12,658 bases of DNA, from assembly GCA_025656435.1 (NCBI GenBank), contig JAHXHT010000047.1, forward strand, positions 1-12,658. Direction: 5' to 3'. The stretch's first letter is position 1; the number at the start of each line of letters is the position of its first letter. A program made the translations under genes and the position numbers. Below the pieces are notes generated by a model that worked only from the letters and a program-made list of their open reading frames with translations, did no database searches and was not told the DNA's origin. Origin of the DNA: Candidatus Thiodiazotropha sp. (ex Gloverina cf. vestifex). Its GTDB lineage: Bacteria; Pseudomonadota; Gammaproteobacteria; Chromatiales; Chromatiaceae. Below are positions 6,990-12,658 of the stretch, piece after piece.

Positions 6990-7387
6990 GAACTGCTATG
7001 ACTCCCTTTATGAAGACCGTGGATTGAGTGTTCTGAATAGTTGATGTCCATATCGTGCGATCTCCCTTTTAATTGATCGCAAATAACCATGATATTGATG
7101 TGGATCAATCAGAATCGGAATGATATCACTAAATCACCCTAAATCAGCCTGCCACCACCCTTCAAAAACTCACTCCAAATCTACGAATTAAAGTCATCTG
7201 CAAAAAATCTTAATGGGAGGTCCATCCAATAAAAAAACATTGGGCTTTACAAACTTATTAACTGGTTCCGTATTTTCGAACTCACAGTTTGGTATCGACA
7301 CACGATTAATGTAGTTTTTTATAAATCAATCGACTTAAGTGTCCATCTCTACTGTTTGTCGTGGAGTGGACATTGCAGGACAGTGTA
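6990..7387. other. Divergent intergenic region between the response regulator and the lipoprotein gene
   Basis: The 398-base gap is AT-rich and holds no convincing gene on either strand. It contains the FNR/Anr box described separately, and a small CCAAT...ATTGG hairpin around an A run near 7226-7243. I see no strong promoter for the lipoprotein gene: TTTACA (7246-7251) and TATTTT (7271-7276) are 19 bases apart, which is too wide to trust. Confidence 0.5.
7095..7108 (-). promoter_or_regulatory. FNR/Anr-type oxygen-responsive box
   Basis: The sequence TTGAT-GTGG-ATCAA is a perfect match to the FNR/Anr consensus (TTGAT, four bases, ATCAA). Its centre is 112 bases from the ATG of the response regulator fragment. 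A class II position (centre at -41.5) would put the transcript start near 7060, where only a weak AT-rich -10 is visible. It could activate the regulator-kinase operon when oxygen is low; a role for the lipoprotein gene is less likely at about 280 bases. Confidence 0.6.
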
Positions 7388-8582
7388 ATGCGCTCAATCA
7401 ACCAGATGACTGTTATCGGCCTGGGGCTTCTATTGAGTCTCAGTTTAAGTGGATGCGGAGGCTCGGATACCGCCAGCTCAAGCACCAATAACGCGGTGGG
7501 CACCCCACAAGCCAATTCACCGACAGCGGTAATCACTGCGCCTCAGGCTTTCATCTCAGGATGAGACCGCCACATTGGATGGCAGCAGTTCGTCTGACCC
7601 GGATGGCGATACGCTGAGTTTCCTTTGGACACAGACACAGGGAGAAACCATCTCCCTCGCTGACAATTCGAGTTCTAGCCTCAGTTTTGTCGCGCCGACA
7701 GTTGCACAACCGGCACAGTACACTTTTCAGTTGACCGTATCGGATGGCAAACTTTCCAACTCCACGAGCGTCAGTTTTCAAATCTCACCGCTGGTGGATA
7801 TCACCGCACCATCAGTCACCACCCGATCACCGCAGCCGAATCAGACCGGGATCGCCATCTCCGCCCAGGTCAGCATGGCCTTTGATGAAGCCCTCCTGGG
7901 GAGTAGCGTGGACAGCCAGAGCCTGACGCTCACTCAGTACGGCACACCTGTTGCAGCAAATGTCAGTTATGACAGTAACAGCCACAGCATACGTTTGACA
8001 CCTAACGCCCAGCTCTCCGGGCAAACCACATACACAGTCACCCTTGGGGCCACTGTTGAAGATCTCGCAGGGAACTTCACATCTTCAGAGAGCTGGAGTT
8101 TCACAACCGCGACTTCACAATACAACCTGGGTTCAACCACGCAGCAAACCATCGACCAATGCATGGGACACAGCGAAAAGTTGACGCTGACACTGGTCAA
8201 TAATGTCCGTGCGGCAACTCGCAGTTGCGGCAGCACGAACTACCCGGCTGTCGCACCTCTGGCATGGCATTGCCTGCTTGAAAATGCTGCCCAGGGCCAC
8301 TCCACCTCTATGGTGGATAACGATTATCACGAACACACCGGCATAGACGGTTCCAGTCCCGGTGACCGGATTACTGCTGCCGGATATACCTGGCGTTCCT
8401 ACGGTGAAAATATTGCCGGCGGTTATCCCGATGAAGACGCCGTAATGGAGGGCTGGCTTGAGAGTCCGGGACACTGCTCCAACATCATGAATTCACGCTT
8501 TACAGAATTGGGTGCGGCTTCCGCGGAGAACAGTGCTTCCACCTACGACATCTATTGGACACAGAACTTCGCTACGCAGTAA
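7388..8582 (+). pseudogene. PKD / Ig-like / CAP-domain lipoprotein with a frameshift
   Basis: The N-terminus (ATG at 7388, AGGA seven bases upstream) is a lipoprotein signal peptide with lipobox LSGC (Cys23). The next residue is Gly, so outer-membrane sorting is expected. The frame stops at TGA 7562-7564, after FISG. The protein clearly continues in the +1 frame as DETATLDGSSSSDPDGDTLS. A PKD/REJ-like domain (to about 7800) comes first, then a Big_5-type Ig-like domain (about 7810-8110). Last is a CAP/SCP (PR-1-like) domain (about 8190-8580). The CAP motifs are AAQGHSTSM, HEHTG, SYGENIAGG and WLESPGHCSNIM, with the two histidines and glutamate typical of the family. No homopolymer lies at the break. 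It could be a real single-base change or a sequencing error. The function of bacterial CAP lipoproteins is mostly unknown. Confidence 0.75.
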
Positions 8583-8604
8583 CACACCGATTGTTTAAAG
8601 ACAT

Positions 8605-8636
8605 AAAAAACCCGAGCATCACGCCCGGGTTTTTTT
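8605..8636. terminator. Bidirectional rho-independent terminator
   Basis: AAAAAACCCG (8605-8614) pairs with CGGGTTTTTT (8626-8635) around an 11-base loop. The T run on each strand lets it end both the lipoprotein transcript (+) and the ilvI-ilvH-ilvC transcript (-). It sits in the convergent gap, 23 bases after the lipoprotein stop and 54 bases after the ilvC stop. Confidence 0.85.
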
Positions 8637-8689
8637 GTCCTAATTACCGAACCATCAGCAGTCACCCGATGGTTCGATATACCGCCGGA

Positions 8690-9706
8690 TCAGTTCTTCG
8701 ACTTATCGACGATCTTCTTGATCCACGGCATCATGCCACGCAGCTGCTCACCCACCTGCTCGATAGGATGCGCAGCATTCAGACGACGATAGGCGGTCAT
8801 TGACGGATAACCCAGCGCGCCTTCGGAAACGAACTGCTTGGCATACTCACCACTCTGGATGTTGTGCAGCGCCTCTTTCATCGCCTTGCGGCTTTCGTCG
8901 TTGATAACACGGGGACCGGTCACATACTCACCATATTCCGCGTTGTTGGAGATGGAGTAGTTCATGTTGGCGATACCGCCTTCGTACATCAGATCGACAA
9001 TCAGTTTCAGCTCGTGCAGACACTCGAAGTAGGCCATCTCAGGGGCGTAGCCCGCATCGGTCAGGGTCTCGAAACCGGCCTTCACCAGTTCGACAGCACC
9101 ACCACAGAGGACCGCCTGCTCACCGAAGAGATCGGTCTCGGTCTCGTCCTTGAAGCTGGTCTCGATGATACCGGTACGACCGCCACCGATAGCGGAGGCA
9201 TAAGAGAGCGCGGTATCCATCGCAGTACCGGTAGCGTCCTGATAGACAGCCACCAGATCAGGAATACCGCCACCTTTGACATACTCACTGCGCACAGTGT
9301 GACCCGGTGCTTTTGGCGCAATCATGAGCACGTCGAGATCTTCACGCGGCACGATCTGGTTGTAGTGAATAGCGAAACCATGAGCGAAAGCCAGCGCAGC
9401 AGACTCTTTGATGTTCGGCTCGATCTGCTCACGGTAAAGCTGGGCCTGGAACTCATCGGGCGCAAGGATCATGACAATATCGGAAGCCTGCACAGCCGCT
9501 TCGATCGACTTCACGGTCAGGCCGGCGTTCTCAGCTTTGATGGCGGAGGGTGAGCCTTCACGCAGACCGACGATCACATTGACGCCGGAGTCCTGCAGAT
9601 TGTTGGCGTGGGCGTGACCCTGTGAGCCGTAACCGATAATGGAGACCGTCTTACCTTTGATGATGCTCAGGTCGCAGTCTTTGTCGTAATAAACGTTGAT
9701 AGCCAT
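8690..9706 (-). CDS. ilvC: Ketol-acid reductoisomerase (class I)
   Basis: IlvC converts acetolactate or acetohydroxybutyrate to the dihydroxy acids of valine and isoleucine synthesis, by a Mg-dependent alkyl shift and a reduction with NADPH. The 338-residue length marks the short class I form. The Rossmann motif GYGSQGHAHANNL is at residues 25-37. The loop after the second strand, GLREGSPS, has the arginine and serines expected for NADPH rather than NADH. Catalytic residues seen are H109 (FAHGF), K132 (APKAPGH), D192 and E196 (TDLFGEQ), E228 and E232 (YFECLHE), and S251/S253 in YSISNNAEYGEY. AGGA is seven bases before the ATG. It is the last gene of the ilvI-ilvH-ilvC operon, 114 bases after ilvH, and the gap contains repeats. 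Confidence 0.97.
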   Translation of the reverse strand: MAINVYYDKDCDLSIIKGKTVSIIGYGSQGHAHANNLQDSGVNVIVGLREGSPSAIKAENAGLTVKSIEAAVQASDIVMILAPDEFQAQLYREQIEPNIKESAALAFAHGFAIHYNQIVPREDLDVLMIAPKAPGHTVRSEYVKGGGIPDLVAVYQDATGTAMDTALSYASAIGGGRTGIIETSFKDETETDLFGEQAVLCGGAVELVKAGFETLTDAGYAPEMAYFECLHELKLIVDLMYEGGIANMNYSISNNAEYGEYVTGPRVINDESRKAMKEALHNIQSGEYAKQFVSEGALGYPSMTAYRRLNAAHPIEQVGEQLRGMMPWIKKIVDKSKN

Positions 9707-9723
9707 GTTGCTTTCCTTCGGAA

Positions 9724-9762
9724 AATTTTGAATTGTGAATGCTTAATTTTGAATTATGTATG
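9724..9762 (-). repeat. Imperfect tandem repeat in the ilvH-ilvC gap
   Basis: AATTTTGAATTGTGAATG (9724-9741) and AATTTTGAATTATGTATG (9745-9762) match at 16 of 18 positions with a 21-base period. They lie just upstream of the ilvC ribosome binding site. Binding sites for a regulator or a simple intergenic repeat are both possible. Confidence 0.6.
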
Positions 9763-9800
9763 AAACAGTGCGCGTGCCGTGCACACCTCAATTCATAATT
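9752..9800 (-). repeat. Inverted repeat in the ilvH-ilvC gap
   Basis: AATTATG (9752-9758) is complementary to CATAATT (9794-9800), and GTGC (9768-9771) to GCAC (9781-9784) nested inside. Together they can form an AT-armed, GC-cored cruciform or RNA structure between ilvH and ilvC. Further AATTCAT copies at 9790-9796 and 9804-9810 add to the repetitive character. It may set differential expression of ilvC within the operon. Confidence 0.45.
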
Positions 9801-9820
9801 AATAATTCATCATTGAACTG

Positions 9821-10312
9821 TCAGAGACCCAACCCTTTGGGTCCACGCCCGATACCGGAAGGACCGGTCCGCACCACTTCGACGATCAGCTCCTCGTTGA
9901 CCGCCTCGATGAAGGCGTTGAGCTTACTGGCCGTGCCGGTCAACTCCACGGTGTAGCTGGTGTCGGTGACATCGATGATCTTACCGCGGAAGATATCCAC
10001 CAGACGTTTGATCTCCTCACGCTGGGTACGCTCGGCACGCAGCTTGATCAACATCATCTCGCGCTCAAGATGACCGCCCTCGGTGAGGTCGACCAATTTC
10101 ACCACATCGATCAGCTTGTTCAGCTGCTTGGTGATCTGCTCGACGATCTCATCGCTGCCACTGGTCACCAGGGTCATGCGCGAGAGGCTCACATCCTCGG
10201 TCGGCGCCACCGTGAGGGACTCGATATTGTAACCGCGTGCGGTAAACAGGTTGGCCACCCGCGCAAGCGCGCCGGACTCGTTCTCCATCAGAATAGAAAT
10301 GATATGCCTCAT
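9821..10312 (-). CDS. ilvH: Acetolactate synthase small (regulatory) subunit
   Basis: IlvH binds the large subunit, raises its activity and gives valine feedback control. The 163-residue length is standard. An N-terminal ACT domain (residues 2-77) starts RHIISILMENESGALARV and continues FTARGYNIESLTVAPTED. Gly14 and Asn29, which line the valine site in the E. coli protein, are kept, so feedback by valine is expected. The C-terminal half (80-160) includes MLIKLRAERTQREEI and ends RTGPSGIGRGPKGLGL. Its ATG shares one base with the TGA of ilvI, and no good Shine-Dalgarno site stands before it, so translation is probably coupled to ilvI. Confidence 0.97.
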   Translation of the reverse strand: MRHIISILMENESGALARVANLFTARGYNIESLTVAPTEDVSLSRMTLVTSGSDEIVEQITKQLNKLIDVVKLVDLTEGGHLEREMMLIKLRAERTQREEIKRLVDIFRGKIIDVTDTSYTVELTGTASKLNAFIEAVNEELIVEVVRTGPSGIGRGPKGLGL

Positions 10313-12030
10313 CAGACCAACTCGCTTCCAGGTGACAAATACATCTCATGATGCCCCTTGCCGGCGGCAATCATCGGGTAGACGTTCTCCTCGGGATCGA
10401 TCTTGATATCCATGAAGACCAACCGGTCCTTCAGGGAGAAGACCTCCTTCATGGCGCCTTCCAGATCCTTCGGTTTCTCGACACGCATGCCCACATGACC
10501 GTAGGACTCGGTCAGCTTGACGAAGTCCGGCGTCACGCTCATAACCGACTGGGAGTAGCGGCTGTCGTAGAAGAACTCCTGCCACTGCCGCACCATACCC
10601 ATGTAGCCGTTGTTGAGCAGAATAATCTTCAGCGGCAGATCGTACTGGATACAGGTGGCAAGCTCCTGGATACACATCTGGATACTCGACTCACCGGTGA
10701 CCACCGCCACAGTCGCCTTGGGATGGGCCATCTGCACGCCAATGGCAGCCGGCAGACCGAAGCCCATGGTGCCCAGGCCGCCGGAATTGATCCACCGCCG
10801 CGGCTTCTCGAACTGGTAGAACTGGGCCGCGAACATCTGGTGCTGACCCACGTCGGAGGTCACAAAGGCCTCGCCCTTGGTCACCTGGTGCATCACCTCG
10901 ACCGCATACTGGGGTTTGATCAGCTTGCTCTTGCGATCGAACTTCAGGCAGTCCATGGAGCGCCATTTCTCGATCTGCTCCCACCACTTGGCAAGGGCCT
11001 GTTTCTTCGGCTGCTTATCGCTCTCGCTGACCACCTTCAGCATGTCCCGCAGGACCTGATTGACCGGCCCGACGATGGGTATATCCACCCGTACGTTCTT
11101 GGAGATCGACGAGGGATCTATATCCACGTGGATGATCGTGGCGTTGGGACAGAACTGCTTCACATGGCCGGTAACCCGGTCATCGAAACGGGCACCGACG
11201 GCGATCAGCACATCGGCCTCGTGCATCGCCATGTTGGCCTCGTAGGTACCGTGCATACCCAACATGCCGAGGAAATTCTTGCCGCTGCCCGGATAAGCGC
11301 CCAACCCCATCAATGTCTGCGTGATGGGAGAGTTGAGGGCCTCGACCAGGTCGGTCAGGTTCTTCGAGGCATCGTCCAGCACCACGCCGCCACCCGTGTA
11401 GAAGACCGGGCGCTCCGCCTCCATCATGCTCTTGACCGCTTTCTTGATCTGCCCCAGATGGCCTTTGGCCACCGGATTATAGGAGCGCATCTTGACCTTG
11501 GCCGGATAGTGATAGGGGATCTTGATACCCGGATCGGTGATGTCCTTCGGAATATCAATCACCACGGGACCGGGGCGGCCGGTGGTGGCGATGAAGAAGG
11601 CCTTCTTGATCGTCTCGGCCAGATCCTCCAGCCGCTTGACCAGAAAATTGTGCTTCACGCAGGGGCGGGTGATACCGACGGTATCGACCTCCTGGAAGGC
11701 GTCGCTGCCGATCACCGGCGTCGGCACCTGGCCGGTCAGGACGACCATAGGAATAGAGTCCATATAGGCCGTGGCAATACCTGTCACCGCATTGGTCGCA
11801 CCGGGACCCGAGGTCACCAGCACCACGCCGGGCTTGCCGGTTGCACGCGCATAACCATCCGCCGCATGGGCAGCCGCCTGTTCATGACGGACCAGGATAT
11901 GCTGCACATCCTTCTGTCTGAAGATCGCGTCGTAAATATGCAGCACGGCCCCGCCGGGATAGCCGAACACGTGCTCAACGCCCTCATCCTTCAAACACTG
12001 AACGATGATATCGCCGCCGCTGAGTTCCAC
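10312..12030 (-). CDS. ilvI: Acetolactate synthase large (catalytic) subunit
   Basis: This ThDP, Mg and FAD enzyme makes acetolactate from two pyruvates, or acetohydroxybutyrate from pyruvate and 2-oxobutyrate. The 572 residues hold the three ThDP-enzyme domains. The N-terminal domain has the cofactor-activating Glu50 in VRHEQAAAHAADGYAR. The central FAD domain includes GLGAYPGSG and VGARFDDRVTG. The C-terminal ThDP domain includes SDVGQHQMFAAQ and INSGGLGTMGFGLPAAIG. The usual GDG of the ThDP/Mg motif reads GES here (446-448, TGESSIQM), though the partner LLNNGYMGMVRQWQ is normal. GTG is the start, with GGAGG eight bases upstream and no nearer ATG. It heads the ilvI-ilvH-ilvC operon and overlaps ilvH by one base. 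ilvB is the equivalent name in other nomenclatures. Confidence 0.96.
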   Translation of the reverse strand: MELSGGDIIVQCLKDEGVEHVFGYPGGAVLHIYDAIFRQKDVQHILVRHEQAAAHAADGYARATGKPGVVLVTSGPGATNAVTGIATAYMDSIPMVVLTGQVPTPVIGSDAFQEVDTVGITRPCVKHNFLVKRLEDLAETIKKAFFIATTGRPGPVVIDIPKDITDPGIKIPYHYPAKVKMRSYNPVAKGHLGQIKKAVKSMMEAERPVFYTGGGVVLDDASKNLTDLVEALNSPITQTLMGLGAYPGSGKNFLGMLGMHGTYEANMAMHEADVLIAVGARFDDRVTGHVKQFCPNATIIHVDIDPSSISKNVRVDIPIVGPVNQVLRDMLKVVSESDKQPKKQALAKWWEQIEKWRSMDCLKFDRKSKLIKPQYAVEVMHQVTKGEAFVTSDVGQHQMFAAQFYQFEKPRRWINSGGLGTMGFGLPAAIGVQMAHPKATVAVVTGESSIQMCIQELATCIQYDLPLKIILLNNGYMGMVRQWQEFFYDSRYSQSVMSVTPDFVKLTESYGHVGMRVEKPKDLEGAMKEVFSLKDRLVFMDIKIDPEENVYPMIAAGKGHHEMYLSPGSELV

Positions 12031-12038
12031 GTCTGATG

Positions 12039-12043
12039 CCTCC
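12039..12043 (-). promoter_or_regulatory. ilvI: Ribosome binding site that fixes the GTG start of ilvI
   Basis: GGAGG on the minus strand stands eight bases before the GTG at 12030. It is the strongest Shine-Dalgarno site in the window, and supports heavy translation of the first operon gene. Confidence 0.75.
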
Positions 12044-12101
12044 AGATAGACCGGCTAAGGTACCGGCCAAAAATCTAAAAAATTCTAAATAGGAACAGCG
12101 C

Positions 12102-12130
12102 AAAATACTAATATTGATCTTATTGGTCAA
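12102..12130 (-). promoter_or_regulatory. ilvI: Candidate sigma-70 promoter of ilvI-ilvH-ilvC
   Basis: On the minus strand -35 TTGACC (12125-12130) and -10 TATTTT (12102-12107) are separated by exactly 17 bases. The leader would be about 64 bases. The leader has no run of Ile, Val or Leu codons and no attenuator-like stem pair, so classic attenuation is not supported. Confidence 0.6.
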
Positions 12131-12434
12131 GCGGTTATATCGCCTCACAGCTATATCCAGCACCCAATCCACGGGTATTTGTCATTCCCCCCACATCAAC
12201 GGGACGACGCGAAGTCGGGAGAATCCGGTCCCCGCAACACAACCCCTGTGTGCAGAACATCCCAGCAAGATAGTTTAGATGGTCTGTCAAACGCGAGATC
12301 TGAGATCGAGAGAGAAACAACATCAGACATGAAAAGGGCGATACAAAGCCGGGAACCAGTCAGGAATCTAGTGACTTTATTTCCATGACGGTAAAGGGGT
12401 AGACTCCAGTAATCCCTATTAAGGTAATCGAATC
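12131..12434. other. Divergent intergenic region upstream of ilvI
   Basis: Between the ilvI promoter and the next ATG there is no convincing gene. Short open frames on both strands have no family-like sequence or clear ribosome binding site. I see no repeat or strong promoter for the plus-strand gene. Confidence 0.4.
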
Positions 12435-12658
12435 ATGGACGGCAGCGACCTGACCAGACAGACGGAATTGAACGGGCAACCAGAATGCCCGCCTCCCCTC
12501 CTTCCTGAAAACTCCCTCAACACGAATCCTATCGTGACCTATCTCTCGACAATCTTTGAAGAGTCTCTTACAAGCGTGTCGCTACCTCGTGAAAGATTTT
12601 GGGACATCCGAGTCCCCAAAATCGACTCGCCAACGCGACAGCCGTTATGCCCCGACCG
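12435..12658 (+). CDS. Unrecognised ORF, 3' end outside the window
   Basis: From the ATG at 12435 the frame stays open for 74 codons to the window edge. AAGG (12421-12424) lies ten bases upstream as a weak ribosome binding site. The visible part has no signal peptide or membrane helix. It is rich in Pro, Thr and Ser at first, then has PIVTYLSTIFEESLTSVS and RFWDIRVPKIDSPTR, which could start a folded domain. I do not recognise the family. The gene is divergent from ilvI. Codon choice looks like real coding sequence, but a hairpin with T and A flanks at 12597-12621 lies inside it, so some doubt remains. Confidence 0.45.
   Translation, partial: MDGSDLTRQTELNGQPECPPPLLPENSLNTNPIVTYLSTIFEESLTSVSLPRERFWDIRVPKIDSPTRQPLCPD

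Noticed and set aside
7575..8582. Independent CAP-domain gene starting at TTG 7575
   Set aside because: The start falls inside a PKD domain and would drop the signal peptide. The upstream frame clearly supplies the missing N-terminus.
10348..12036. 562-codon open frame on the plus strand opposite ilvI
   Set aside because: It is the shadow of a well-supported conserved gene. It is His- and Leu-rich in a low-complexity way and has no domain-like pattern.
12031..12101. Attenuator with leader peptide ahead of ilvI
   Set aside because: No short frame rich in Ile, Val or Leu codons and no alternative stem pair were seen in the roughly 64-base leader.
12113..12130. FNR-like site at the ilvI -35 region (TTGATCTTATTGGTCAA)
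   Set aside because: The TTGA/TCAA half-sites are spaced three bases too far apart for FNR/Anr, and one half deviates.
12179..12388. 69-codon plus-strand frame upstream of the partial ORF
   Set aside because: It has no ribosome binding site and no domain-like pattern, and its composition looks like non-coding sequence.
12597..12621. Hairpin TTTTGGGAC / GTCCCCAAAA as a terminator
   Set aside because: It has a one-base bulge and no true T run after the stem on either strand, and it lies inside an open frame.
1..12658. CRISPR array, tRNA, rRNA, transposase or phage genes
   Set aside because: No regularly spaced repeats, cloverleaf sequences or relevant protein motifs were seen on either strand.

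Overview
The window looks like a stretch of gammaproteobacterial chromosome. The evidence is the IlvI-IlvH-IlvC operon order, a class I (short) ketol-acid reductoisomerase, Gram-negative envelope proteins (a YceI-type periplasmic protein and a lipobox lipoprotein), a perfect FNR/Anr-type box and clear Shine-Dalgarno sites. The genus cannot be named from the sequence alone. No RNA genes, CRISPR arrays, phage genes or transposases are visible.

Layout. 1-301: a truncated YceI-type gene (-). 488-901: a small SpoIIAA/STAS-like protein (+), convergent with an Lrp/AsnC regulator (-, 910-1371). The regulator is divergent from a long-form 2-isopropylmalate synthase (leuA, +, 1614-3281) across an AT-rich gap holding a symmetric operator candidate. 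3282-3495: a hairpin-rich convergent gap. 3496-6989: minus-strand genes in transcription order: a CheY-TPR response regulator broken by an apparent internal deletion, a small histidine kinase with no sensor domain, then argG with its own promoter. 6990-7387: a divergent gap with a perfect FNR/Anr box. 7388-8582: a PKD/Ig-like/CAP lipoprotein gene (+) with one frameshift. 8605-8636: a bidirectional terminator. 8690-12030: the operon ilvI-ilvH-ilvC (-). 12435-end: the start of an unrecognised plus-strand ORF.

How the genes work together. IlvI/IlvH condense pyruvate (with pyruvate or 2-oxobutyrate), and IlvC isomerises and reduces the product toward valine and isoleucine. LeuA draws 2-oxoisovalerate into leucine synthesis, and the adjacent Lrp-family regulator is a plausible controller. 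ArgG makes argininosuccinate. These five biosynthetic genes are intact.

No wholly new system is evident. The most notable signal is that three of the other genes (YceI-type, CheY-TPR regulator, CAP lipoprotein) are each disrupted differently while the biosynthetic genes are intact. A sensorless kinase is left with a crippled partner. Other points are a GES variant of the ThDP/Mg motif in IlvI, tandem and inverted AT repeats between ilvH and ilvC, and several promoter-embedded palindromes.
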